This document shows, piece after piece, positions 1 through 8,677 of a stretch of 34,983 nt of DNA. Under the pieces are notes generated by a model. It ran no database searches and had not been told where the DNA came from. It saw only the letters and a program-made list of their open reading frames with translations. The stretch spans positions 1-34,983 of the forward strand of contig CALDYC010000133.1 of assembly GCA_937941245.1 (NCBI GenBank). The letters run 5' to 3'. Both the position numbers and the translations under genes were made by a program. Positions within the stretch are counted from its first letter, which is position 1; the number at the start of each line of letters is the position of its first letter. This DNA is from an uncultured Acidimicrobiales bacterium. Its GTDB lineage: Bacteria > Actinomycetota > Acidimicrobiia > Acidimicrobiales > UBA10347.

Positions 1-996
1 TCGGTACGCATATAAGTAATAAGGCCCTTTTCGTACAAGCCTTGGGCGGTACGCATGGCCATCGCTGCTGACAGGTTGAGCTTGCGGCCCGCCTCTTGTT
101 GCAGCGTCGAGGTGATGAACGGCGCAGCAGGGCGGCGGCGATAGGGCTTGGCTTCGACCGAGCTGACTTCGCTTGGCTGACCTTGCAGCTCACCAACCAA
201 GGCCTCGGCCCGGGCTTGGTCGACGATGACGGCCTCGGCGTTGGTGAGCGAACCATCTTGGCCGAAGTCGCGACCTTGGGCGATCCGCTTGCCATCGATT
301 TCGAGCAGCTTGGCGGTGAAGTCAGAGGGCTCGCCCTCGACCGCTTCGCGAGTGAGCGCAAACTTGGCTTCGAGATCCCAATACGAGGCGCTCACAAACG
401 CCATGCGCTCGCGTTCACGTTCGACGACGATGCGAGTAGCAACAGACTGCACCCGGCCTGCCGAGAGCTTTGGCATGACTTTCTTCCACAGCACCGGTGA
501 CACTTCGTAGCCGTACAGCCGGTCGAGCATGCGGCGCGCTTCTTGTGCATCGACCATCTTGCGGTCGAGCTCACGAGGATCATCGAGCGCTTCGTGGATG
601 GCCTTCTTGGTGATCTCGGTGAACACCATGCGATGCACTTCGACGTTCGAAGGAGGTGACAGTACTTCTAGGAGGTGCCACGCGATTGCTTCGCCCTCGC
701 GATCCTTATCCGTCGCGAGATACAGCTGGTCGGCACCCTTCATCAAGCTCTTCAGCTTTTTGATCTGGTCCTTCTTGTCGCTCGACACCACATAGAGCGG
801 CTTGAAGTCGTTGTCGACATCGATGCCGAGCCGAGCCCACTTCTCGGCCTTGTAGGCCTTGGGGACATCTGCGGCCCCTCGCGGCAAATCCCGGATGTGC
901 CCGATCGACGATTCAACGACATACCCGTCGCCGAGATACTCCGCGATCTTCCGAGCTTTCGCCGGGCTCTCGACAATGACCAGTGCGTGTCCCACG
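1..996 (-). CDS. topA: DNA topoisomerase I, N-terminal part (cut by window edge)
   Basis: Type IA topoisomerase that relaxes negative supercoils by single-strand passage. Reading the minus strand from the GTG at 994-996 gives an N-terminus with the Toprim signature ALVIVESPAKARK, then LYLATDKDREGEAIAWHLL (the acidic DxDxE metal site region), LYGYEVSPVLWKK and KLSAGRVQSVATRIV. The frame stays open to base 1, where it reads GLITYMRT, so the window ends just after the expected catalytic tyrosine. About 330 of some 900 residues are present. The start is uncertain: in-frame GTG codons also lie at 1012-1014 and 1036-1038, but the GTG at 994 places Toprim closest to the usual distance from the N-terminus. 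No clear Shine-Dalgarno is visible. The family call is secure. Confidence 0.95.
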
Positions 997-1062
997 GCGG
1001 CAAGGCTAAGCACGCCCAACCCAGATTTCCGAGTCACCCACGCAAATTAGGTTCTTAGCCCG

Positions 1063-1106
1063 CCGCTGGGAAGCCCGTCAGCGGTGCCGAAACCTCAGCG
1101 GGTTTC
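1063..1106 (-). terminator. Possible stem-loops downstream of nhaA
   Basis: Two short inverted repeats lie between nhaA and topA. One has a 6-bp stem (1089-1094 with 1101-1106) overlapping the nhaA stop codon; the other has a 6-7-bp stem (1063-1068 with 1079-1084). Neither is followed by a T-run on the minus strand, so intrinsic termination is not well supported. The rest of the 108-bp gap shows nothing. Confidence 0.25.
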
Positions 1107-2544
1107 AGTCATCATCGTCGTCATCGCCGTCGGCTCCGCTGAGAATGAGCAGACCACCAATCGAGGCAATGATCGACGCAAACAAGATGCCGATCTTGGC
1201 ATTGTCTTCGATCGGGCCGCCCCCGCTGCCGTCGGTTTCAGCGGCAGCGACACCGTCGGCTGAAAGGTCCACGACGAGCGCTTGCTCGTCGTCGCCCGAG
1301 TGATCGTCGGCGTAGTCGTCGGCGCTAAAGGCCAGGTTGCTAACAAACAGCGACACGGTGAAACCAATACCGGAAATCATCGCTAGACCGACCAAGCGAC
1401 GAAGGCTCATCGCCGATGGCATCTTGGCAAGCTTGAGACGTGCCGCTACCAGACTGAACACGGTCACGCCAACGGTCTTACCGACCACCAGGCCAACCAT
1501 GATTCCCCACGTGACCGGCGACTTGAGCGCCGCCGAAATGATGTCGCCGTTCATGCGCACACCCGCGTTCGCAAGTGCGAACAGCGGTATCACCGCAAAG
1601 CTGGTGATCGGGTGCAGCGCGGTCTCGAGCCGCTCGGCGACCGAGACCGATTCACGAATGCGGAAGCTTGCATACCGAACGTCGATCGGGAAGACCTCGG
1701 GCTTGTCACGAAGCCAGCGGGCAATAGTACGAGTGTCATCTTCAGACTGCAGTGGCCTGGCTGGGGTGATCAAGCCGAGGATCACGCCCGCGATCGTTGC
1801 GTGCACACCCGAGCGATAAGTCGTCCACCAGATCACTGCACCGATGAGCACATAGATCGGGATGTACCAGACCCGAAGCTGCTTGAGCAGCAGCACGAGC
1901 GCAATCAGGATCGCTGTGGCAGCCATCCAGCCGAAGCTGATTCCGGACGAATAGAAAAGTGCGATCACGATGATCGCGCCGATGTCATCGACGATCGCCA
2001 GCGACAACAAGAAGATCTTGAGCCGGCGCGGAATGCGATCACCGAGTAGCGACACGATGCCGACCGCAAACGCGATATCGGTTGCCATTGGTATGCCCCA
2101 GCCGCTTTGACCAGGTCCACCAGCGTTGAACACGAGGTACAGCGCAGCCGGCACGACCATTCCGCCGATTGCGGCAAACGCTGGCAGAGCGGCATCTCGA
2201 GGGTTGCGCAGCTGCCCGTCAACAAGCTCGCGCTTGATCTCGAGTCCCACGACAAAGAAGAACAGGGCCATGAGCGCGTCGTTGACAAAGTCAGCGAGAG
2301 AATGCCCGCCAAAAATTTCGATGTCGCCGACGAAAAGATTGACCGAGGTATTCCAGAAGTCGTCGTAGCTGTCGCCCCATGGCGAGTTGACCCAGATCAG
2401 CGCGGCTGCGGTCGCGATGAGCAGCAAAACGCCGCCAGCAGCCTCGACCGCGAGGAAGCGTTTGAACGGCCGGGCGAACCAGCGCGCGATTCTGCTTTCA
2501 CGACCAATGAATGTCAGGTCGCCGAAGTTTGTTTGCTGAGCCAT
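1105..2544 (-). CDS. nhaA: Na+/H+ antiporter NhaA with acidic C-terminal extension
   Basis: Inner-membrane electrogenic antiporter exporting Na+ in exchange for protons. The 479-residue product carries family hallmarks: MALFFFVVGLEIKRE (92-106), the unwound-helix motif PMATDIAFAVG with Asp156, and LAIVDDIGAIIVIALFY with the Asp186-Asp187 pair equivalent to the E. coli Asp163/Asp164 ion site. It is longer than the typical roughly 390 residues. The excess includes a hydrophilic Asp-rich insert between the last two membrane segments (around residues 408-450) and a terminal GADGDDDDDD tail after the final helix. The ATG at 2544 has no obvious Shine-Dalgarno. An inverted repeat lies 15 nt upstream. 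It is transcribed alone, away from the rsb pair. Confidence 0.96.
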   Translation of the reverse strand: MAQQTNFGDLTFIGRESRIARWFARPFKRFLAVEAAGGVLLLIATAAALIWVNSPWGDSYDDFWNTSVNLFVGDIEIFGGHSLADFVNDALMALFFFVVGLEIKRELVDGQLRNPRDAALPAFAAIGGMVVPAALYLVFNAGGPGQSGWGIPMATDIAFAVGIVSLLGDRIPRRLKIFLLSLAIVDDIGAIIVIALFYSSGISFGWMAATAILIALVLLLKQLRVWYIPIYVLIGAVIWWTTYRSGVHATIAGVILGLITPARPLQSEDDTRTIARWLRDKPEVFPIDVRYASFRIRESVSVAERLETALHPITSFAVIPLFALANAGVRMNGDIISAALKSPVTWGIMVGLVVGKTVGVTVFSLVAARLKLAKMPSAMSLRRLVGLAMISGIGFTVSLFVSNLAFSADDYADDHSGDDEQALVVDLSADGVAAAETDGSGGGPIEDNAKIGILFASIIASIGGLLILSGADGDDDDDD

Positions 2545-2558
2545 AGGTGCAGCCGTCA

Positions 2559-2587
2559 GGTTACCGGTCTGTCATCGACCGGTGACC
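2559..2587 (-). promoter_or_regulatory. 10-bp inverted repeat upstream of nhaA
   Basis: GGTTACCGGT at 2559-2568 pairs with ACCGGTGACC at 2578-2587 (one G-U pair) around a 9-nt centre. The minus-strand hexamer TAACCT at 2558-2563 resembles a -10 box, about 13 nt before the nhaA ATG, so the repeat would span the -10 and spacer. It could be an operator or a 5' transcript hairpin. The remainder of the 135-bp nhaA-rsbW gap (2545-2679) holds nothing else recognisable. Confidence 0.45.
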
Positions 2588-2679
2588 TCATCTTGGTCAC
2601 ACCACGGATCAGGCCGGTAGAGACAGCGATGACAATGCGGGATCGCCGCGTTCGGTGACACCGCGTTCTCGGGGCCGCG

Positions 2680-3096
2680 TCAGCGCAGCATGGTCAAGGT
2701 GACCGTGGTTCCGCTCTTGTTCGAGGCGATGTCGCAGATGTCGGTCATGCGCTTCATGAGGGTGACGCCCAAACCGCGCTCGTATTCGAGCCGCTTCGGA
2801 TCCGTGACCGGCGGATGCTCGGTAAGCCCGTCAGGATCGAAGCCGGTCCCTCTGTCGACGATCTTCACCATGACCTTCTTTGCGGTCACCGAGATCGTCA
2901 GGCCAATCGGCTCGTCAGAGCCGCACCGATGATGCGCTTCGATTGCATTGGTGACACCCTCGCTGACGACCAGTCGCAGATCGTTCAACCGGCTTTCGGG
3001 AAGTACATCAGCGTCGCGCAACGCAGCGGTGAGACGCGACCGAACCTCGGCCAGGTGCACAAAGTCAGGAAGCACATCGTGATGCACCGTTGTCAC
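2680..3096 (-). CDS. RsbW-like anti-sigma serine kinase (HATPase_c)
   Basis: GHKL-fold ATPase of 138 residues, the usual size for RsbW/SpoIIAB-type anti-sigma kinases. Visible motifs are the N-box VVSEGVTNAIEAHH with Mg-binding Asn50, the G1 box VDRGTGFDP with Asp81, and the G2 box ERGLGVTLMKRM (107-118). Such proteins bind a sigma factor or phosphorylate the Ser of a partner STAS protein. The ATG overlaps the stop codon of the upstream STAS gene by 4 bp, so translation is probably coupled and the two are likely partners. No sigma-factor gene is adjacent, so the target is unknown. It could equally act in a non-sigma partner-switching circuit. Confidence 0.88.
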   Translation of the reverse strand: MTTVHHDVLPDFVHLAEVRSRLTAALRDADVLPESRLNDLRLVVSEGVTNAIEAHHRCGSDEPIGLTISVTAKKVMVKIVDRGTGFDPDGLTEHPPVTDPKRLEYERGLGVTLMKRMTDICDIASNKSGTTVTLTMLR

Positions 3097-3470
3097 GTAG
3101 CACCGCTCCAGTCGATGGTCGGATCGATATCAGCGAACGCATCGGTGAGCGACGGAAAGATCCGGAAGACTTCGTCCAGACGGGTCAGATTGAACAAGTC
3201 GAGCAGGTGTTGCTTTGCGCAGACCAAACGGAACTGGCCGCCATTGACACGCATGCGTTTCGCGGCCCCGACAAGAACCCCAAGGCCGGTGCTGTCGATG
3301 AAGTCGACACGCTGCAAATCAAGAAGTAGTCCGTCCGGGCGGTCGGCGGTGACCGTGACGACGTGCTGGCGTAGCTTGGGAGCTGTCGCCATGTCGACTT
3401 CACCCGACACGCGCATGACGGCCCAACCTGCCTGATAGGCAACCTCAAACGTCGGTTGAATCACAGACAT
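3093..3470 (-). CDS. STAS-domain anti-sigma factor antagonist (RsbV-like)
   Basis: Single STAS domain of 125 residues. The phosphorylation site sits in VDFIDSTGLGVL, with Ser60 as the predicted acceptor; the preceding GEVDMATAPKLR segment is also typical. In partner switching, the unphosphorylated form sequesters the RsbW-type kinase. It is first of a two-gene unit, and its stop overlaps the kinase start (ATGA). The start ATG at 3470 lacks a clear Shine-Dalgarno and faces the divergent helicase gene across 159 bp. Confidence 0.9.
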   Translation of the reverse strand: MSVIQPTFEVAYQAGWAVMRVSGEVDMATAPKLRQHVVTVTADRPDGLLLDLQRVDFIDSTGLGVLVGAAKRMRVNGGQFRLVCAKQHLLDLFNLTRLDEVFRIFPSLTDAFADIDPTIDWSGAT

Positions 3471-3617
3471 TTAACTTAGTTGGCCGACGGCCACGAGACA
3501 CAGCGAGTTCACACGAAGATCTTGCCGAACTGCACGAGCGTCCGTTTCTGGTGTCTGCTTCCATCCCCCGACGTGCAGCGTCAGGCAACTGTCCCCGATC
3601 GTGTCAGAGGCGGTCTC

Positions 3618-3623
3618 TACGAT
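3618..3623 (+). promoter_or_regulatory. Candidate leaderless -10 box for the MrfA-like helicase
   Basis: TACGAT lies exactly 6 nt before the ATG at 3630, which would put the transcription start at or near the initiation codon. No Shine-Dalgarno precedes this ATG. The rest of the 3471-3629 divergent gap has only a short TGGCC/GGCCA repeat at 3481-3493. Confidence 0.4.
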
Positions 3624-3629
3624 GCGGAT

Positions 3630-5975
3630 ATGTCCGCTGCACCTGTCGAGTTGAGCTGTGACCCAATTGCAGCAATGCGTGACGCCGTTGACTCGGGCAC
3701 GATGAGCACAGACCAAGCCGCACTCAGGCCGGGCCTCGACGAGTTGCTCGCACGTTTAGATGACGACGGTCGGCTGGTGCACGTTGAGCGCTTTGCAGCG
3801 CGCGCCGCACGATTCGGCGAACTGGAATACCCACTTCCGGCATCGTTGGCTGCCGCACTCCCCCACGACACCTTCTTCACTCATCAGGCACAAGCCATCG
3901 ATCTACTCCGCACAGGCCAGTCGGTCGCCATTTCAACAGGCACCGCGTCGGGCAAGTCGCTTTGCTATCAAGTCCCGATCGCCGAGGCTGCGATCGAGTC
4001 CAGCGGCAGGTCAACAGCGTTGTTGCTCTTTCCGACCAAGGCCCTGGCACACGACCAGCTTCGGTCGTTTGCCGAACTCGGACTCGGCGAGATCACCGCC
4101 GCCGCCTTTGACGGCGATACACCCCGTGACCTTCGCAACCACGTTCGGCTGCGAACCAACACGATCCTGTCGAACCCCGAAATGGTTCACGGCACGATCC
4201 TGCCCAACCACGGTCAATGGAGCTCGTTCTTGCGGCGGCTGCAGTTCGTCGTCATCGACGAGCTGCACGTGCTGCGCGGCGTATTCGGCACCCACGTGTC
4301 ACACGTACTTCGGCGGCTGCTCCGGGTTGCCCGCCACTATGGCTCCGAACCGACATTCGTCTTCACATCGGCAACCATCGGTGATCCAGCCGGGTTGGCT
4401 TCGGAATTGTGCGGACTCGACGTCACTGCGGTCGATGATGACGGCTCACCTCGCGGGCCGCGGTCATTCGCGCTGTTGAATCCGCCGCTGCTCGACGAGG
4501 CGTCAGGGGCCCGAAGTTCAACTACCTCAGAAACGGCGTCGGCGATCACTGCTCTCGTCGAGAGCGGCCACCGCACGATTGCATTCGCGCAAAGCCGCAA
4601 AGGCACAGAATTGATCGCTGGCGACGTCCGACGCCGGGTGGGCCAAGCATCGGCGTCGGCGATCCGGTCCTACCGAGGCGGCTATCTAGCAACAGAACGA
4701 CGCGAGATCGAAGACGAAATCGCTCGCGGCGAGATCCAAGCCGTCATTGCAACGAGTGCGCTCGAACTTGGTATCGATATCGGAGATCTCGACGCGTGCG
4801 TTCTGTCGGGGTTCCCGGGAACAATTGCATCAATGTGGCAGCAGGCCGGACGGGCGGGGCGCTCGCTCCAGCCGTCCGCAACCATTCTCGTCGCCGGCGA
4901 AGATCAGCTCGATCAGTGGCTCATGGCCCATCCTGACGAGGTCTTCAATCGCCCGCCTGAGCCGGCGGTCATCAATGTCGAGAACAGTTTCATTGCTGAT
5001 CCGCACTTGGCATGCGCCGCGTACGAACTACCTCTCGGCCACGCCGACCGTCAGTATTGGCCCGAGGTCCTCGACGACTCGGTCCGGCGGCTTGTTCTCG
5101 ACGACTTGTGTGTGACCCGCATGCGAGACGACGAACCAGTCGCGCTGTGGAGCGGCTCCGGTCGCCCGAGCCGCGGCATCGGCCTGCGGTCTGGATCTGC
5201 CCACGAATGCAAAATCGTCGACACCGACGGTGTGCTGGTTGGCACCGTTGACGAATCTCGAGCACCACGGCTGGTGCACGAAGGAGCGGTCTACCTGCAC
5301 CGCGGCGAAACCTGGCGGGTGCTCGACTACGAACCCGAAGATCTCGTAGCCGTCGTTGAACGTTGCGATGCTGACGAGTACACCCAGCCGCTGTCATCGA
5401 CGACGATCTCTGCGCTGCGCACCGACGACGAACAAATGGTCGGGCCGCTTGCATTGTCCCTTGGCGTGGTCGAGGTCACGACTGCCATGACTGGCTACCA
5501 ACGCCGAGAGCGCCGAACCCGCAAAGTTCTGGCCCACGAAACACTCGAACTCGAACCGCAACGGCTGGTGACTCGCGGGTTCTGGTACACGATTCCGAAC
5601 GTGCTCTGCGAACAGGCCGGTGTCGTCGCCCATCAGCTTCCCGGGGCGCTACACGCGGCCGAACACGCAATGATCGGCATGCTCCCGTTGTTCACCATTT
5701 GCGACCGGTGGGACGTCGGCGGTGTGTCGACCGCTATGCACCCCGACACCGGGCATCCATCGATCTTTATTTACGACGGCTACCCAGGTGGAACCGGCAT
5801 TGCTGAGCTCGGTTTTGCGGTTTCAGCGACCCACATGTCCGCCACCCGCGAGTTGCTCGAACAGTGTGGGTGCAATGCCGGCTGTCCGTCGTGTGTCGTC
5901 TCTCCAAAGTGCGGCAACGGCAACGACCCGCTCGACAAGCACGCCGCAATCGCCCTGCTCAACCTGGCGGGTTGA
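3630..5975 (+). CDS. MrfA/Hrq1-type DEAD/DEAH helicase with C-terminal Cys cluster
   Basis: SF2 helicase of 781 residues resembling YprA/MrfA (mitomycin repair factor) and Hrq1, 3'-5' DNA helicases linked to crosslink repair. Motif I is STGTASGKS (102-110), motif II is VIDELH with DELH at 210-213, then TSATIGDP and the motif VI region QQAGRAGR. The C-terminal DUF1998/MZB region ends in a Cys cluster (CGCNAGCPSC, Cys746-Cys755, plus Cys761) expected to bind zinc. The frame is open further upstream, but ATG 3630 is chosen because it begins near the expected N-terminus and a -10-like hexamer lies 6 nt before it. Function is inferred from family. Confidence 0.92.
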   Translation: MSAAPVELSCDPIAAMRDAVDSGTMSTDQAALRPGLDELLARLDDDGRLVHVERFAARAARFGELEYPLPASLAAALPHDTFFTHQAQAIDLLRTGQSVAISTGTASGKSLCYQVPIAEAAIESSGRSTALLLFPTKALAHDQLRSFAELGLGEITAAAFDGDTPRDLRNHVRLRTNTILSNPEMVHGTILPNHGQWSSFLRRLQFVVIDELHVLRGVFGTHVSHVLRRLLRVARHYGSEPTFVFTSATIGDPAGLASELCGLDVTAVDDDGSPRGPRSFALLNPPLLDEASGARSSTTSETASAITALVESGHRTIAFAQSRKGTELIAGDVRRRVGQASASAIRSYRGGYLATERREIEDEIARGEIQAVIATSALELGIDIGDLDACVLSGFPGTIASMWQQAGRAGRSLQPSATILVAGEDQLDQWLMAHPDEVFNRPPEPAVINVENSFIADPHLACAAYELPLGHADRQYWPEVLDDSVRRLVLDDLCVTRMRDDEPVALWSGSGRPSRGIGLRSGSAHECKIVDTDGVLVGTVDESRAPRLVHEGAVYLHRGETWRVLDYEPEDLVAVVERCDADEYTQPLSSTTISALRTDDEQMVGPLALSLGVVEVTTAMTGYQRRERRTRKVLAHETLELEPQRLVTRGFWYTIPNVLCEQAGVVAHQLPGALHAAEHAMIGMLPLFTICDRWDVGGVSTAMHPDTGHPSIFIYDGYPGGTGIAELGFAVSATHMSATRELLEQCGCNAGCPSCVVSPKCGNGNDPLDKHAAIALLNLAG

Positions 5976-6002
5976 GCAGCCACTCACTATGGTTTGAGAA
6001 CC

Positions 6003-7619
6003 ATGAGTTCGCCGTTGATTGTCCCAAAGACCCAGTCGAAAAAGCAGTGGCTAGACGGAGCAGTCGGCTACGAAATTTACGTTCGTTCTTTCGCGGACAG
6101 CACCGGCGATGGCACCGGTGATCTCAATGGTGTTACCGACCGGCTTGACTACCTGAAGTGGCTCGGCATCGACATCGTGTGGCTGACGCCGTTCTATCCG
6201 TCACCTGGCCACGACCACGGCTACGACGTCTCGAACTATCGCGACGTCGACCCGAGCCATGGCACGCTCGCCGACGCAGAACGCCTGATCGAACGGGTGC
6301 ACGAGCTCGACCTGCGAATCATCTTCGACATCGTCCCCAACCACACCTCTAGCGAGCACGAGTGGTTCAAAGCGGCCATCGCAGATCCCACCTCACCCGA
6401 GCGCGACTTTTACCTCTTCCGAGATCCTGCGCCTAACGGCGGCCCGCCAAACAACTGGCTGAGTCACTTCGGGCCGACGGCGTGGACGCGTGATGAACGC
6501 TCGGGTCAGTACTGGTGTCACCTATTCCTACCCGAACAACCCGATCTGAACTGGCGCAACCCGGCGGTGCGCGACGAGTTCGACGACATCTACCGGTTCT
6601 GGTTTGAACGCGGCGTCGATGGTTTCCGCATCGATGTTGCGCACGGCCTACTTAAGCATCCCGAGCTTCCGGACCTGCCTCAGATTAAAGACATCGCACC
6701 CGGCGCCGGGCCGATGGAGACGTTCTTTAGTTTCGACCACATCTATGACCTCGACCAGGATGACAACGTCGAGATCTTCGAACGTTGGCAAGATATCGCT
6801 GCTCCATTCGACGCGTGCCTGCTTGCCGAATCAGGCGTCGAAGACCACGAGCGCCTTGCTCGGTACGTGCAACCCGGAGCCCTAGATCTCACCTTCTTCC
6901 TCAAACCGGGCTGGATGAAGTGGAATCCCGACAAGCTGGTGGCCGAGTTGGTGGGTTTGGCCAAGGTCGAGCCACACGGGATTGCCTGGGTAATCAGCAA
7001 TCACGACAATGCCCGCCCCGTCAGCCGCTTTGGGAACAGCGATCGGGCGCTGGCCGTGACCACACTCATGTGGGCACTTGGTGGCGTGCCATTTCTCTAT
7101 CAGGGCGAAGAGCTCGCGTCGCCCAACGGGCTGATCGCGCCTGGGGATCGCCACGACCCGATCTCGACCCGCAACGAGACTGACGAGGGCCGCGACGTCT
7201 GCCGAACTCCGATGGCCTGGACCGATGCGTTTCAGAACGGTTTCACCACCGGCAGCCCCTGGCTTCGATCCGAGCCGCGGCCGGTCCAGTTCACGGTCGA
7301 GGGCCAAACCGCTGATCCTCGGTCACCGCTACATCGCTACCGATCACTGATCGAGCTTCGCAAGACCCATCCCGATCTTTGGCAGGCCGAGCTGGTGTTC
7401 AGCGACACGGGGCGGCCAGACGTTGCCGCTGCCCGCAGAGGGACCACCTTCACCATCGCAAATCTCGGATCCGAACCTGCGTCGGTTGACCTGCCTGAAG
7501 GGTCCTGGCACATCGTCTTTGCTTCACGGGTACCCGCCAGCGACACATCGCCGGTCACGGGCACAGTCACCGTTCCCGCTGAGACCAGCGTCGTCTTTGC
7601 GACCGCCGCTGACACGTAG
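6003..7619 (+). CDS. GH13 alpha-glucosidase (oligo-1,6-glucosidase/AglA-like)
   Basis: Cytoplasmic-looking glycoside hydrolase of 538 residues without a signal peptide. The GH13 regions are ordered: a metal-binding loop DSTGDGTGDLNG (32-43), DIVPNH (109-114), DGFRIDVAH with nucleophile Asp211, LLAESGVED with acid/base Glu276, and VISNHDN with Asp335. This fits enzymes that hydrolyse short alpha-glucosides, and exact linkage cannot be read from sequence. ATG 6003 is preferred over an in-frame TTG at 5994; TATGGT at 5988-5993 is a possible -10. It ends 2 bp from the convergent monooxygenase gene, next to an AglE-like importer that could supply its substrate. Confidence 0.93.
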   Translation: MSSPLIVPKTQSKKQWLDGAVGYEIYVRSFADSTGDGTGDLNGVTDRLDYLKWLGIDIVWLTPFYPSPGHDHGYDVSNYRDVDPSHGTLADAERLIERVHELDLRIIFDIVPNHTSSEHEWFKAAIADPTSPERDFYLFRDPAPNGGPPNNWLSHFGPTAWTRDERSGQYWCHLFLPEQPDLNWRNPAVRDEFDDIYRFWFERGVDGFRIDVAHGLLKHPELPDLPQIKDIAPGAGPMETFFSFDHIYDLDQDDNVEIFERWQDIAAPFDACLLAESGVEDHERLARYVQPGALDLTFFLKPGWMKWNPDKLVAELVGLAKVEPHGIAWVISNHDNARPVSRFGNSDRALAVTTLMWALGGVPFLYQGEELASPNGLIAPGDRHDPISTRNETDEGRDVCRTPMAWTDAFQNGFTTGSPWLRSEPRPVQFTVEGQTADPRSPLHRYRSLIELRKTHPDLWQAELVFSDTGRPDVAAARRGTTFTIANLGSEPASVDLPEGSWHIVFASRVPASDTSPVTGTVTVPAETSVVFATAADT

Positions 7620-7621
7620 CT

Positions 7622-8677
7622 TCAGATATTCAACGGTCCGTGGTCCAACTGAGGCAACACTGACTGAGCGAACAAGTCACATTCTTCGAGGTGCGGATAG
7701 CCGCTCAGAATAAATGCCTCGACCCCAACGTCGATGTATTGCTGCAGCTTTGCGAGCACCTGATCGGGATCGCCAACAATTGCAGCGCCGGCACCTGAAC
7801 GTGCCCGGCCGATACCAGTCCACAGCTGCGGTTCCGCATACCCCTCGGTGTCTGCGCCCTCACGAAGCTCGGATTGGCGCGATACCCCAACCGATGCCGT
7901 GTCGAGCGAACGCTGTCTGATCGTTTCGCCGGTGCGGTCATCAAGTTGGCTGACCAGTCGATCAGCAGCTGCTCGGGCCAGCGCCTCGGTCTCTCGGACG
8001 ATCACGTGACTGCGCAGTCCGTACCGGAGTGACCGGCCATGGCGGTCTGCTCGCACGCGCATGTCATCGATGGTCTCGGCTACGGACGCAACCGTGTCTG
8101 GCCAGGTCAGGAACACGTCAGCAGCTTCTGCTGCGGTTTCTTTGGCTGCTTCGGAGAACCCTCCGAAGTAAAACGGCGGACACGAACCCGAGACGGTGCG
8201 GGCTCGTGGGGGTTCGATATCGAGCTGAACGAACTCTCCATCGATCTTGACCGGGTCGCCATTCAACAATGAACGCAGGGTGTGCATGTATTCGAGCGTG
8301 CGGCGATACCGAGGTGCCGATTCGAGCGCCTGCCCTGGCAAATCACTCGAAATGATGTTGATCGTGAGGCGCCCGTCGAGCATGCGATCGATCGTCGCCA
8401 GTTGCCGGGCCAGCTGCGGCAACCACATCTCGCCCATTCGGACCGCCAGCAGCAGGCGCATGTCCCGGACCTGTGGTGCGACCGCTGCAGCGAAGGCCAC
8501 GCTGTCGATCCCGAGTTCGTAGCCGGACGGCAACAAGATGTTGTCAAAGCCGTTGGCGTCGGCTTTGAGCACAATGTCGCGGCAGTGCTCCCATGAACTG
8601 CGAAGCGCCAGATTGTCGACGCCGAGAAACTCATAGTCGTCGTCGCACAGCGCCCCGAACCAGCTGATCTCGGTCAC
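7622..8677 (-). CDS. SsuD-like FMNH2-dependent sulfonate monooxygenase (LLM class)
   Basis: Luciferase-like monooxygenase of 351 residues, closest by eye to alkanesulfonate monooxygenase SsuD. Landmarks include PPFYFGG (167-173), LRSHVIVRET, SQLDD, LWTGIGRARSGAG and LSGYPHLEE. Residues matching the SsuD sulfonate/flavin pocket Arg226, His228, Arg297 and Tyr331 appear to be kept as Arg222, His224, Arg293 and Tyr327. SsuD Cys54 is not conserved (the segment reads SGYELG). Such enzymes cleave C-S bonds, releasing sulfite and an aldehyde, using FMNH2 from a separate reductase; none is encoded nearby. The start overlaps the upstream aldo/keto reductase stop by 4 bp, so it is last in the ABC operon. 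A sulfosugar substrate is inferred. Confidence 0.9.
   Translation of the reverse strand: MTEISWFGALCDDDYEFLGVDNLALRSSWEHCRDIVLKADANGFDNILLPSGYELGIDSVAFAAAVAPQVRDMRLLLAVRMGEMWLPQLARQLATIDRMLDGRLTINIISSDLPGQALESAPRYRRTLEYMHTLRSLLNGDPVKIDGEFVQLDIEPPRARTVSGSCPPFYFGGFSEAAKETAAEAADVFLTWPDTVASVAETIDDMRVRADRHGRSLRYGLRSHVIVRETEALARAAADRLVSQLDDRTGETIRQRSLDTASVGVSRQSELREGADTEGYAEPQLWTGIGRARSGAGAAIVGDPDQVLAKLQQYIDVGVEAFILSGYPHLEECDLFAQSVLPQLDHGPLNI

Noticed and set aside
96-1058. Plus-strand frames opposite topA
   Set aside because: The minus strand encodes clear topoisomerase motifs throughout; the plus frames are low-complexity shadows.
3480-3629. Longer N-terminus for the MrfA-like helicase
   Set aside because: The extra 50 residues look non-coding and would overlap the promoter region of the divergent rsb pair.
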